Of a stretch of 64,000 nucleotides of DNA, positions 24,119 to 34,873 are shown piece after piece. The notes beneath the pieces are model-generated. The model searched no databases. It was not told where the DNA came from and worked only from the letters and a program-made list of their open reading frames with translations. Numbering within the stretch: the stretch's first letter is position 1; each line of letters starts with the position of its first letter. A program made the translations under genes and the position numbers. Where the stretch lies: the NCBI GenBank assembly GCA_958295665.1, contig OY282558.1, positions 337,253,106-337,317,105 of the forward strand, written 5' to 3'. The stretch comes from Tipula vernalis. Its lineage: Eukaryota; Arthropoda; Insecta; Diptera; Tipulidae.

Positions 24119-25018
24119 AATTTTCTAGCTCATACAGTGAATTCAGATGGTATTAGTCCATCAGTGGATCGTGTGAAAGCAATTTTAGCATTAGAAACTC
24201 CAGGGTCCATTAAACAAGCGCAAAACCTTTTAGGAATGATGAACTTTTATCATCGTTTTATACCGCATATTGCTGAGATCCTAACACCGATATACGAATA
24301 TTTAAAGAACAGTACCAAATTGAGAAACTCATCAAGAAATTTTAAATGGACAGCAGAATGCAACAAATCGTTCATTGAAGCTAGAAATGCATTGGCATCA
24401 GCGACACTCCTGGCTCATCCGATAGATAACGCTTTCTTAAACATTACCATAGACAGTTCAGAAATAGCTGTTGGCGCAGTTTTGCATCAGTACAATGATA
24501 TCATGAAAGTATGGGAGTCATTAAGTTTTTTTTCAAACAAACTGCAGCCGGCTGAAACCCGTTATTCTTCTTTCGATCGCGAGCTATTAGCAATCTTTCT
24601 ATCGATAAAACGATTTAGAGCTATGGTAGAGGAAAGAACATTTTGCGTTTTTACAGATCATAAACCGCTTATTTCTGCGATTGCTTCAAAAACGGAGCGA
24701 AGCCAATTTACAACGGACATTCGCCACATATCAGGGAGCGACAATTTTGTTGCCGATTACCTCTCAAGACCAATAACTGATTGTTTCGAAATATTGCTTA
24801 CTGGTTTGGACGTTGAACGCTTTATAAAGCTACAAGAAGAAGATAGGGAATTCCGCAACTTAATGGATCATCAGAATAATGCAAACTTTGAATTACGACA
24901 GTGCGAATCAGAGGCAGGTTTAAAAGTGTGGTGGAAAATTTCTACAAAATTGAAGCGCCCATACATTCCATTAAAATTGAGGCGAGAGGTTTTAGATAAT
25001 TTACACTCACGTTTTTGA
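24119..25018 (+). pseudogene. pol: Gypsy 1 pol: RT connection, RNase H and start of integrase
   Basis: An open frame of about 290 codons reads IKQAQNLLGMMNFYHRFIP (RT connection). RNase H motifs follow: [62 protein letters not shown] and DIRHISGSDNFVADYLSRP, the last two carrying conserved Asp residues. The first residues of the integrase follow, ending at LRREVLDNLHSRF with TGA. There the element is cut by BEL-derived DNA. The HHCC finger and first catalytic Asp of integrase are missing; the rest resumes at 34193. Confidence 0.85.
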
Positions 25019-25052
25019 TAATTCACTCTCTACTTAATTTAAATCATCCACT

Positions 25053-25797
25053 GTGACATACCATACTGAAGTAAAGGATACAACCGCAGCCACAGCTAAT
25101 GCGATACTCCGATGCATTAAATGTAATGAACCACACAGGCTGCACGACTGTGCGCAGTGCATTGAACTAGAAATAGAACAAAGAAGAGAATTTGTTGCCC
25201 AAGCTCGGGTATGTTTCAATTGCCTATTCAAAGGGCATACTTCTAATAATTTTCCATCTAAACGACGTTGCTTCATATGTCAACGAAAGCATCATACTTC
25301 GCTCCATTCTTTGCAAGCACCCAACGTGCAACCCCCTAGACCACTCAACAGCGCTTCCCACAAATACTGCAGTGATGGCAAGATACTCATTATTGCCAAC
25401 TGCCTTTGTAAAGGTTAGAGATTTACTTGGAAAAAATCACTTCTGCAGGGTGCTGTTAGACTCAGGATCAGAGACATCCTTAATTACTGAAGCGTGTGTG
25501 AACAAACTACAACTAACCCGTAACAATTGTCGGATTCCCATTAGTGGTGTAGCTTCGAATGCCACCACCAAGGGTCGAACAACACTTACCATCACATCTC
25601 GCGCAGATAGCAACTTTGATATAGATGTAGATGTTTTCATTCTGGATCGGCTCACATCACGATTACCTAAACTGAATCCTGCAGTGACAGACACCTGGCA
25701 TGAGCTAACATCCTTACAAATCGCCGATCCGCTGGAGCATCAGTGTCTCAATATGAATATTCTTTGGGAGCAAGTCATTTTTTCAAACTTACTTTAA
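25053..25797 (+). pseudogene. BEL gag zinc fingers and aspartic protease
   Basis: The upstream frame contains a BEL-style finger cluster: ILRCIKCNEPHRLHDCAQC, VCFNCLFKGHTSNNF and RCFICQRKHHTSLHS. One frame change near 25300 leads into the protease, with LLDSGSETSLITEACV (catalytic DSGS) and GVASNATTKGRTTLTITSR, then IADPLEHQCLNMNILWEQV. A stop at 25795 precedes RT. The protease would process the polyprotein. The N-terminal gag half is missing. Confidence 0.85.
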
Positions 25798-27990
25798 ATA
25801 CGACAAGGACAAATTGCAGGACCCAACGGCCTAATAGCACAAAACACTGCCTTTGGATGGATTATCTCAGGAGGGGACTCGAAAGTTGATCCACACATTT
25901 TACAAATGGAGTTCAACATTGACGAAACGTTACACAAGTTTTGGGAACTAGAGGAGCTTCCATCTCAAGAGGTCCTAGCACCCGAACAAAAATATTGCGA
26001 AGAGTTATTTGTGACAACTCATACTAGAGATACGGATGGTCGCTTTGTGGTAAGACTCCCCTTCGCGAAGAATGCTAAACGATTAGGGAGTTCAGTTCAA
26101 CAAGCCACTTCAAGGTTTAAAGCTATCGAATCAAAATTACAACGTCAAGATGATCTTCGAATTGCGTACAAATCGTTCATGAATGAATATGAGCAACTTG
26201 ACCATATGGCAGAAATTCAACAAGAGCAACTCAACTTCTCAGCTCAACATTTTTATCTACCTCACCATCCCATAGTCAAGCCAAACAATGCAAGCACGAA
26301 GGTCATAGTGGTATTCGATGGGTCAGCTGTCACATCATCATCAATCTCGCTTAATTCAAAGTTATTAGTGGGACCAATAGTGCAACCCCAGTTGATTAGT
26401 ATTCTCATGCGCTTTCGTCTTCACCCAGTAGCATTCACAGCAGACATAGAGCGAATGTATCGCCAGATTAAAGTTAATGCTCGAGATTGCGATTACCAGC
26501 GCATTGTATGGCGTGAAAATTCCGCCGATCAACTGAAGCACTTTCGATTGCTAACGGTTACTTACGGTACGTCTGCCGCTCCGTTTCTAGCTACAAAAAC
26601 CCTTGCACAAATTGGTTTAGAATCAATATCTGAGTTTCCACAGGCTTCAAACTCAATTTTAAATGATATTTATGAGGACGACCTTCTAAGCGGGAGTAGC
26701 GACACAACATCAGCAATTACATTGGCACACAACATAACGAAGATACTCAATGCAGCAGGTTTCCCACTACACAAATGTGCTTCAAACTCGCAAGAATTAC
26801 TTTCGTCATTATCAAGTGTTTACCGAGATATGACGGTAGTAAACCTGGATGGACAAAGTGACCACAAAATTTTGGGTCTTCACTGGGATACACAAAAGGA
26901 CACATTTAAATTCCAAGTTAGTGAATTACTAGAACCATCTGCATACACGAAGCGAAGCCTTCTATCCGAAGCCTCCCGTCTTTATGATCCGCTTGGATGG
27001 CTGGCTCCCGCCATCATTCCAATAAAATCATTATTTCAAGAGTTGTGATTACTGCATCTTGAATGGGATGAATCGCTGCCACAAGCAACCGTAGATGCAT
27101 GGGTGACTATACGAAGCAATCTAAAGCAATTAGAGAAAATCAACATTTCTCGCTTAATAAATATCACACCATCAACGAGTGAACTTCATGGATTTTCAGA
27201 CGCAAGTAGCACTGCCTACGCGGTGGTGCTCTACTGTAGAATAGTTGACAAGTTTTCCAATATAACCGTTCGATTAATTGCAGCCAAAACAAGAGTGGCA
27301 CCGATCAAGAGAGCATTTCTCTTCCTCGACTCAAGCTATGTGGTGCGTTGCTGTTGGCCACACTTACTAAATCTGTCATAGAATTCATGAGGTTACCTTC
27401 TATTCCTGTATATTGTTGGACGGATTCAGAAATAGTTTTGCATTGGCTATCGTACCATCCGTCCAAGTGGAACGTATTCGGACTACACAAATTATGGACA
27501 TGTTGCCGACAACAAAATGGAACCATGTATCCTCTTCTGACAACCCTGCTGATTGCGCCTCGCGGGGATGCAGTCCATCAGATCTGCTGGCACATTCTCT
27601 CTGGTGGGACGGACCCCACTGGCTCAATCAACAAAAGCATACTTGACCACAAGGACATTGCCATGACGAAAGACATCCAAGTAGTGACGTTTTAGAAGAA
27701 CGCGCTGCAAGCGTACACAAGGTTACGATGGATAAAGATTTGGTTTCCATAATTGCTGACCGAACTTCATCATTCAATAAAATGAAGAGGATTTTAATCT
27801 ACTTGAAACGATTTGGTACACTATGCAAAAGCAAAGATACAAAAGCTAAGATTTTGGATGACGTACCACACAGCCAAATTAGACCGGACGAATATAAGTG
27901 GGCGGAACATCAACTATGCAAATTAGTTCAGGAGGCACACTTTGCAGAAGAACTTCGGCTTCTCAACCTAGGGCGCCCAATATTATGATT
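25798..27990 (+). pseudogene. pol: BEL reverse transcriptase, RNase H and start of integrase
   Basis: A 380-codon frame (25906-27048) carries FWELEELPSQEVLAPEQ, GRFVVRLPFAKNAKRLG, HFYLPHHPIVKPNNASTKV, VFDGSAVTSSSISLNSKLL, AFTADIERMYRQIKV and TYGTSAAPFLATKTL. The catalytic box reads YEDDLLSG, so both Asp residues are kept while the usual hydrophobic second residue is Glu. After a stop at 27046, RNase H-like code follows in shifting frames (SELHGFSDASSTAYAVVLY near 27190, PVYCWTDSEIVLHWL near 27410). The integrase N terminus (QLCKLVQEAHFAEELRLL) ends at 27980, where the LINE begins. Several frameshifts make it a pseudogene. Confidence 0.85.
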
Positions 27991-27997
27991 ATCTAAT

Positions 27998-28025
27998 AAT
28001 TTATTTATTTATTTATTTATTTATA
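27998..28025. repeat. (TTTA)n tail of LINE 2
   Basis: TTTATTTATTTATT repeats on the plus strand form the (TAAA)n 3' tail of the minus-strand LINE. Confidence 0.85.
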
Positions 28026-28152
28026 GTATTTATAAATAATTTAGTATTAAGAGGAAAAGCACACATGGAAACAAAGCAATCGAAACAAAAAAAGGAAAAA
28101 GAAGTTGCTTCCATTAGGCATAAAAACCTCTTAAATTTTTTCAAACAATTTC

Positions 28153-28219
28153 CACCTCGTGCTTACACATTCTATTTTGAGCAGTAGCTCATTTACAATA
28201 AAATGTACAGCACGAGGTG
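28153..28219 (-). promoter_or_regulatory. stem-loop in the LINE 2 3' UTR
   Basis: CACCTCGTGCT (28153-28163) and AGCACGAGGTG (28209-28219) are exact reverse complements with a 45-base loop, about 80 bp beyond the ORF2 stop. The position fits a structured 3' end that the LINE reverse transcriptase might recognise; this role is inferred. Confidence 0.6.
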
Positions 28220-28295
28220 AAATAATATTAAAAATTAAAAATTAACAAAAATAACATGGTTATTAAAAATAAATTAAAAAACTACGTATTGCCCA

Positions 28296-31148
28296 TCAAT
28301 CACGCCACTCCAAAAATTTTGACCTAAATAATTTTGCCGATCCTAATCTCTTAATTTCCAATGGAATTGAATTCCAAAGGGAAACTCCCCTAACACAAAA
28401 TGACGCGTTTAACGACCTACAACAATTTTTAGCCGGAATTAGGCGGAAGTTAGAGGAATGAAACCTACTAAACATTAATTTCCTATATAGATAACAAGGC
28501 TCTTTAGCTTTAAGAAGTTTAAAAATAAAAAGACAAACGCGAAATTCGTAAAAAATAGATAAACTACATTCTAGAACAAGGCTAGAGTAGGCAGAAATAT
28601 GATCGAACTTCCTAATACCAAAAATAAACTTGGTACAAGCATTGAAACATCTTTGGAGAACATTCATATTTTCCTGAAGCATACCGAATAAAACTATGTC
28701 ACCGTAAATAAAATGAGGAAGAAGATAAGACAAAAACAATTTTTTCCTAAACTGACTATCAGAAAATCCAACCACTTTATACAAACAACTAAGCATGCCA
28801 AAGACCCTCTTACTAATAGTAACTAAATGGTCACCCCAAGTAAGAGTTTTATTAATAACTAAGCCTAAATCCCTAACAGTATTTGAATATACAATTAGCG
28901 AACCCTGCAGAAAAATACCAGGAAAGGACGAGGTATCTAACGGTTTTTTATAAATTATAATCGACTGAGATTTATTCGCGTTTAAAACAAGCCTGTTAGA
29001 GACCGACCAGCGATCGATATTACTTAAATCTTCATTTATCAGACAAATATTCCTAACAATAGAATCCTGATCTAAACGACTATTTCTATAAATTTGAACG
29101 TCATCAGCGAAAATATGAAATGAACAATGTTGAATGGAGGATTCTATGTCATTTATGTACATAGAAAATAATAGAGGACCCATCACTGAACCCTGAGGCA
29201 CGCCGGATATTACAGGAAGGAAATCAGACAAGGAATTGTCGAAAAAAACTGCCTGAGAACGATTAGAAAGATAGTTAAAAATCAATTTGGCAGCAGAAAG
29301 CGAAAATCTAAACTGAGATAAGAGTTTATTAAAAAGGATTCTGTGATTAATAGAATCAAAGGCCTTAGAAAAATCTAACAAAGTTAAAGAAGTTAATTCC
29401 CTATTATTCATATTACGCCTAATATCATCACATACATTTAATAACGCAGTAGAAGTACTATGAAATTTTCTAAACCCAGATTGGAAGCAACTAATTAAAC
29501 TATTGCTATGTAAATGCGATTGAATTTGATTTTTAACAACTATCTCGAAAGCCTTAGAGAGAGAATTTAAAATGCTAATTGGCCGAAAATGGGATAGCTC
29601 TAAAGGATTACTGATCTTTGGAATCGGGATTATTTTACTTAGCTTCCACTGATCTGGATAGGAAGAGGACGTGAGAATAAAATTGAAGATATGTAACAAG
29701 TATTTTGAGACGAAAGGGAAAACTACCTTAACGAATTTTAAATTGACGTTATCCAGACCAGAAGATTCCGATTTAACCTTCCAAATAGCAGATTGTAAAT
29801 CCTCGAGAGAAATATTTGAAAACGAAAACGAATTAGAGGACGCGTTAGAGAACAAATCGACGGAACTACTGCCCGAGTTCAGACTAGAGCAAAAATAACT
29901 ATTAATTTCATTGGGTTTGAAATCCCCACTTGAACTAATCTTGCATTTACCTAGGCCTAAATTACGAACATTACGCCAGAAAACCTTGGGAGGAAGAGAG
30001 GAGTCTAACTTGTCCTTGAAAAAATTACGTTTAGCAATTCGAATTAACCCTACAACTCTGTTACGAGCCTGCTTGTAATCTAAATGAGACTGACTATTAG
30101 GACACCTTTTCCATACACGATATTTACTAACTCTAATATTTATGGCATTCGAAATTTCCTGAGACAACCAAGGCGGAGATTTTGCTTTGCAAGTAACCTT
30201 TTTAAGCGGAACGCAACTATTAAACACCAAACTAATATACGAGTTGAAAAATTCTATTTGGCTAGTTGCCGAACTAAGGCAAAAAATATCCTCCCAAGGA
30301 ACTGAGTTACAAACTAAGTAAAGGCGGGAATTGTCTATACTAGAAAAATCTCTAAAGCTAAAACTCTTAGGTTTAGGTGGAGAGTAAGAGTTTACAGAAA
30401 AAACTAAAAGATCATGATGGGATCCCATACCGAGAGACAACTGATTGAAAAAACAAATAGAGTTATTAGTAAAAGATATGATATGATCAATAAGGGAATA
30501 AGATGCCCCGCTAGCGGTTGGACAAGAAAACGTTGGTGCCACAGTGTTGTGTACGGATAAATTAAGACTATTTAAAAGATTCAAATAATCCCGAGGGAAG
30601 CCAGTCTTTTGGAGTATATCGAAATTAAAGTCACCTGATATATACATTTCATCGAATCTACAAGAGAAATAACTAAATAAACTTTCTAAGTCTACAAGTG
30701 ATTTTTTAAATTTGGCATACGATCTCTTACTAGTTTTTGGTGGGTTATAGATGGTACCGACTAAGATTTTACGACCATTAATAAAAATATTGACAAATAA
30801 AAACTCTAAATCCGATACTAACAATTCTGAAATGGAAGAAGGTATAGTAACTAATCTAGCCTTAATGTGATCTCCTACAAACATACATAAACCACCATAA
30901 TTAAGGGGAGCTACCGCTCTATCTTTCCTAAATATATTATAACCTTTGATGGCCAAAGCTAAATTAGGGATATTCGGATTTAAAAATGTCTCAGAGAAAC
31001 AAAGAATGTCCACGGAAGCACCATTAAAAATGTGACGAATCTCGTCAATATTTGGGACTAAACTTTGCACGTTAAAACTAGCTACATTTAACATAGACCT
31101 ATCGACTAACATAGATTTTAAAACTACACTGGGGTTATTAAACGACAT
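28296..31148 (-). CDS. LINE 2 ORF2: endonuclease and reverse transcriptase, uninterrupted
   Basis: This is a 950-codon frame without stops. I chose the ATG at 31148-31146 (MSFNNPSVVLKSM); a longer reading would need a TTG start. The AP-type endonuclease is at about residues 20-235: SMLNVASFNVQSLVPN, ILCFSETFL (Glu), MYISGDFNFDI (GDFN) and MGSHHDLLVF (HHD). The reverse transcriptase is at about 440-730: KLSKIIPIPKISNPLELSHF, FRPISILNSLSKAFE, QSGFRKFHSTSTALL, TLLDFSKAFDSINHRIL (first Asp), GVPQGSVMGPLLFSMYINDI and IFADDVQIY (catalytic FADD). The C-terminal region is CR1/L2-like. All catalytic residues are present, so this copy inserted recently or stayed under selection. It would nick DNA and reverse transcribe in the nucleus. 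Confidence 0.93.
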   Translation of the reverse strand: MSFNNPSVVLKSMLVDRSMLNVASFNVQSLVPNIDEIRHIFNGASVDILCFSETFLNPNIPNLALAIKGYNIFRKDRAVAPLNYGGLCMFVGDHIKARLVTIPSSISELLVSDLEFLFVNIFINGRKILVGTIYNPPKTSKRSYAKFKKSLVDLESLFSYFSCRFDEMYISGDFNFDILQKTGFPRDYLNLLNSLNLSVHNTVAPTFSCPTASGASYSLIDHIISFTNNSICFFNQLSLGMGSHHDLLVFSVNSYSPPKPKSFSFRDFSSIDNSRLYLVCNSVPWEDIFCLSSATSQIEFFNSYISLVFNSCVPLKKVTCKAKSPPWLSQEISNAINIRVSKYRVWKRCPNSQSHLDYKQARNRVVGLIRIAKRNFFKDKLDSSLPPKVFWRNVRNLGLGKCKISSSGDFKPNEINSYFCSSLNSGSSSVDLFSNASSNSFSFSNISLEDLQSAIWKVKSESSGLDNVNLKFVKVVFPFVSKYLLHIFNFILTSSSYPDQWKLSKIIPIPKISNPLELSHFRPISILNSLSKAFEIVVKNQIQSHLHSNSLISCFQSGFRKFHSTSTALLNVCDDIRRNMNNRELTSLTLLDFSKAFDSINHRILFNKLLSQFRFSLSAAKLIFNYLSNRSQAVFFDNSLSDFLPVISGVPQGSVMGPLLFSMYINDIESSIQHCSFHIFADDVQIYRNSRLDQDSIVRNICLINEDLSNIDRWSVSNRLVLNANKSQSIIIYKKPLDTSSFPGIFLQGSLIVYSNTVRDLGLVINKTLTWGDHLVTISKRVFGMLSCLYKVVGFSDSQFRKKLFLSYLLPHFIYGDIVLFGMLQENMNVLQRCFNACTKFIFGIRKFDHISAYSSLVLECSLSIFYEFRVCLFIFKLLKAKEPCYLYRKLMFSRFHSSNFRLIPAKNCCRSLNASFCVRGVSLWNSIPLEIKRLGSAKLFRSKFLEWRD

Positions 31149-31427
31149 TACAATCAAAAATAAACACGACGTGACGTGATTGAAGCGCAATACTTACAAA
31201 TAAATAAAAGGAACGCTTCATCCAAACCGAACCGGATTACTGGAAATCTAAAACAAAAAGAAACAAAAAACCAACCAAAGTAATAAATGACAAATTAACG
31301 TAAACAAAGGAACAATACTTAACCGTTGAGCCCCTTTTTATGTCCTAATTTATTTTAATTTTTTTTTTTCCCCTATTGTGGAAAAAAAAAACACAAAAAA
31401 AAGACACTACCGACTAAGGCTACTAAT

Positions 31428-32637
31428 CAAATATTGAAAGGAAGATTAGCATCTCTGTCACCATATCTAGACGACAATGGCGTAATGCGAGTGGGAGGAC
31501 GCCTCAAACACGCAGAATGCTCATATGAACAAAAGCATCCAATCATTCTACCTAATACTCACGTCCTTAGTAGAATGATATTATCTTACCTTCACCTCAC
31601 TTACCTCCATCCTGGCCCCACGTTGTTATCCCACCTGTCCCGACAATCATTTTGGATCGTCACAGTATGAAAACTAGCAACACAAGTTACTAATGATTGC
31701 ATTATCTGTCGTAGGCTAAATTCTCATCCTTCAACTCAGTTAATGGGGAATTTACCAGCAGAAAGGGTGACTCCAACAAAACCATTTACTCACACTAGAC
31801 TTGATATGGCGGGGCCGATAGAAATCGCCACGAAAGCAGGCAGAGGAGCCAAAGTCGTCAAAACATACATCGTTGTGTTCGTCTGCATGTCAGTCAAGGC
31901 AATCCATCTGGAGTTGGCCTTCAATTTAACTACGGATGCATTCTTGGTGGCACTAAAAAAATTTGTCAGCAGAAGAGGACTCCCCAGCACCATATCGAGC
32001 TCAATCAAATTCAACAACAGCTTCACAAGAGCACGACAGATAACGATCTGCTTAAATTTACTACAGAGAGGGAAATTATTTGGAAATTTAACCCTCCGGC
32101 GTCTCCTCACTTCGGTGGGCTGTGGGAAGCAGCAGTACGGTCCGTTAAACACCATCTTATTCGAATTACTCAACGGTCAAGATTGACGTTTGAAGAGATA
32201 ACGACGTTGCTTTATCAGATCGAGGCAGTACTCAACTCACGACCACTCACTCCAGTAACTGAAGACATTGAAAACATCATGGCACTTACTCCGGCCTATT
32301 TTTTAACGACTGCTCGGCTCCTGTCAGTTCCTGAAATCGATAACTCAGCAATACCAGATAACTGTTTAACAAGATGGGAAGAACTCCAGAAGCGAGTACT
32401 GGTGTTTTGGAAACGATACATGGTCGAATACATCAACAACCTACAGCAGAGAACAAAGTGGAGAACTCAGCATGACAATTTAATGGTAGGATATGTAGTG
32501 CTCGTCAAAGACATAAATTTACCGGCACTATCGTGGTCACTGCAGACGATAATATGGTGCGGGTCGTGACATTGAAAACGGCAACTTCAACTTTAGACAG
32601 ACCTGTAGTCAAACTCATCAAATTAGTGGAAGTTTAG
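31428..32637 (+). pseudogene. pol: BEL integrase, core and C terminus
   Basis: It resumes after the LINE with LKGRLASLSPYLDDNGVM, MRVGGRLKHAECSYEQKHP (the BEL integrase leader), the finger region (LHLTYLHPGPTLL, then CIICRR after a stop near 31668), and the catalytic core: FTHTRLDMAGPIEI (first Asp) and FVSRRGLPSTISS. The second Asp region (usually SDNGTNF) is altered to SSSIKFNNSF. GLWEAAV with the catalytic Glu survives in another frame near 32115. The C-terminal part follows (IEAVLNSRPLTPVTED, DNLMVGYVVLVKD). Frameshifts and the lost Asp mean it is inactive. Confidence 0.85.
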
Positions 32638-32915
32638 GAATCAAATCCTTAACGGGGGCCGGAATGTTAACGCCAGCAGTTCATTTACCAAGCAGTAAGT
32701 TGAGTTGGTGTATTATCCATGTAATGAAAAAGCCTGAAAGGAAATAAAATCATAAAAACCCACAATTATAAACTACCATTTAAAACTTATATTCAAAATT
32801 CATTTTCTTGTTGAATTAATAACTACACGACCTAAAATCCTATTTCATTCGCTATTTGACAGCTGAGTTGTGTTGTTAAACGAAAACATTTAACTAGCTT
32901 AATTATGGTACATAA

Positions 32916-33366
32916 TGTTACGTTTTTGCCTTGTCACTCAAGGTTCGTATCACTGGATTGTGAATAATACAAAATCAATTTAATTTATCTCCAACGAATA
33001 TTTATTTGATTTATTTCACAAAATTTATTACAACACAGTTTATCAATCAAAATTCACAAAATCACTTTATATAAATTATTCTCAAATTATACTGATCACT
33101 TTTCCTTTTTATTTCGCACAAAAACACTTTTTAAATCACTTTTTAATTCCTTTTTAATCTTTATATTATCGCTTACCAATTATTACTGATCCAATTCGAC
33201 TTCGTTCGCCTTTTTATATACACAAACCAAACTTCTAGAAAGCTCATGATTTTTCTAGTTAGAATAGTGTAGAACAATTTTATCATGGAAAATTCCATTT
33301 TGAACAGTTTAACATTGAGCTATTAATTTTAACTTATTCTATTACACACTAGGTGTCACCGTCACA
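32916..33366 (-). mobile_element. 451-bp solo LTR (Gypsy type) with ATAA duplication
   Basis: On the minus strand it runs from TGTGACGGTGACACC to CAAAAACGTAACA, in TG...CA form. It contains TATATAAAAAGGCG as promoter and AATAAA signals downstream. ATAA at 32912-32915 and at 33367-33370 is a perfect 4-bp target duplication. No internal element sequence remains, so it is the product of LTR-LTR recombination. It lies inside the BEL LTR. Confidence 0.9.
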
Positions 33367-33975
33367 ATAAGCTTTATAACGCTAAATAAGCTAGTCGACC
33401 AGAGATGTCACTGTTATTTGCAAGCGAAATTTGCTGCTGCAATCAAGCGATTATAATAGATGGCACAATAGATGACAACTTCAAAATTATCGTCGTGTGA
33501 GAAGCAGAATTTGTTGTGGACAAATTTTGGTTTTTTTTGGTAGAGGTAAAAAGGCGATCAATGGAGACACACCCCAAAAAAAACAACATTTAATTTCTCA
33601 ACAAAAACGTAACATACACATACATCTCAATAAATCTTATAACAATAAATGTTGTTTACACAATTTAATTTAATTTAATATGTATTTTATTTTATTTTAA
33701 TTAAATTTATTTAATTGACTTAATTTTATTTAATTAACATTTTTGTATTTATTTATTTCTCGACCATTTTAATTTTTTTTATATCACCGCGCGATGTGGG
33801 CTTATTGATGATTGTGAGCAGACTGATTTTTTATTTATTAATATTTATTAATTTTTGTCTTGTGTATTGTGTTGTGTCATTTCGTTTTCCTCGTTTATCT
33901 GTTCTGTTTTGTTTTGTGTCGCGCGGTTGGTATGCCTGCCTGCAGACGACAGACAGTGCGCGCCGTGTTTGACGT

Positions 33976-34012
33976 GTGGCGGTGAACGCATGTATAAATG
34001 CGTGACCGCCAC
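33976..34012 (+). promoter_or_regulatory. palindromic core promoter of the BEL LTR
   Basis: GTGGCGGTGAACGCAT, then GTATAA, then ATGCGTGACCGCCAC form an almost perfect inverted repeat centred on the TATA box. A GC-rich stretch lies just upstream in an AT-rich LTR. Promoter function is inferred. Confidence 0.65.
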
Positions 34013-34188
34013 AATCTTCTGATACATTTTATTGAAGGTAACTGTTGCAATTCAAAACTGGAAAGAATAAAGTTACTTAGTGTATAACATGTAATTGGAA
34101 CAAACGATAATAATATTAATAAATTAAAAATTATTGTAATAAAATTATTAAAATTTATAATAAATTAAAGTTAATTCTCACATTAACA

Positions 34189-34873
34189 CCCTATGACTAA
34201 CAGCACGGCGGTTACGGTAGCTTTTGTATCGCAATATGTCGCCCGTTTTCGATGCCCTCTTACGATAACCACTGATCGAGGAAACCAATTTGAAGCAACA
34301 ATTTTCTCTGTGGTATGCAAATTGATAAGGTCACACCGTATCCAAACTACAAGCTACCATCCTCAAAGTAATGGCATGATTGAGAGGATGCATCGAAATT
34401 TAAAAGGATCACTAAAAGCCCGAGACAACACTGCCAACTGGAGTGAGGAAGTTCCATTTGTACTTTTAGGAATATGGGCTGCTATTATAGAAGACATGAA
34501 GTGCTATCCGGCAGACATGGTATACGATCAATGCCTTAAAGTACCCGGAGAAGTTTTTGTGAAACATTCAAATGACAACATATTAGATCCGATTAATTTT
34601 GTAGATAGACTGAGACAGAATATGAGAAATCTTAAATCGCATTCGCCTCGTGAAGCGAAAACAAAATCATACTTGCCTAAGGACCTCAGTAGTTGTGATT
34701 ATGTCTTCATTCGGACAGACCGAGTAAAGATAGGTTTAGAGAACCCTTATGAAGGACCGTTTTAAATTATTCGGCGTTTCCGAAAACATTTTGTTATACA
34801 TGTAAATGGTAAAAATCAGAATATTTCAGTCGACCGTTTAAAGCCGGCACACATAGCCCAATATTTGTATTTA
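34189..34873 (+). pseudogene. pol: Gypsy 1 integrase, C-terminal part
   Basis: It begins inside the catalytic core: STAVTVAFVSQYVARFRCP, ITTDRGNQFEA (second catalytic Asp) and TTSYHPQSNGMIERMHRNL (catalytic Glu). A GPY/F-like end follows (IGLENPYEGPF, stop at 34763) and, past it, ISVDRLKPAHIAQY in frame with further stops. The first catalytic Asp and HHCC finger are gone; the missing part lay at the BEL junction. It is collinear with the same region of Gypsy element 2 (43200-43750, minus). Confidence 0.88.

Larger units (their letters stand above)
27985..31425 (-). mobile_element. CR1/Jockey-group LINE (LINE 2) inserted in BEL integrase
   Basis: The BEL integrase stops at about 27985 and resumes at about 31430. 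Between them lies a minus-strand LINE with an intact ORF2, a short 3' UTR and a (TAAA)n tail at its left end (about 27998-28025 on the plus strand). About 280 bp lie upstream of ORF2 and contain no ORF1, so it is either 5' truncated or a single-ORF type. A target duplication could not be fixed; CTAATAAT on the left and CTACTAAT on the right are candidates. Confidence 0.9.
25019..34188 (+). mobile_element. BEL/Pao element lacking its 5' end, nested in Gypsy 1
   Basis: Gag zinc fingers, a BEL-type aspartic protease, RT, RNase H and integrase follow in order. A polypurine-like AACGGGGGCC (32651-32660) and a 3' LTR (32665-34188) come after, with Gypsy integrase resuming directly. The 5' LTR and first part of gag are absent, together with about 100 or more codons of Gypsy integrase. 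A deletion across the left Gypsy/BEL junction is the simplest explanation. A LINE (27985-31425) interrupts the integrase, and a solo LTR sits in the 3' LTR. Confidence 0.85.
32665..34188 (+). mobile_element. BEL 3' LTR
   Basis: It starts TGTTAACGCC directly after the purine-rich AACGGGGGCCGGAA and ends CTCACATTAACA, giving TGTTAA...TTAACA termini. The length of 1524 bp includes a 451-bp solo LTR, so the original was about 1.07 kb. A TATA box lies within a 37-bp palindrome at 33976-34012. Gypsy integrase code follows from 34189. Confidence 0.85.
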
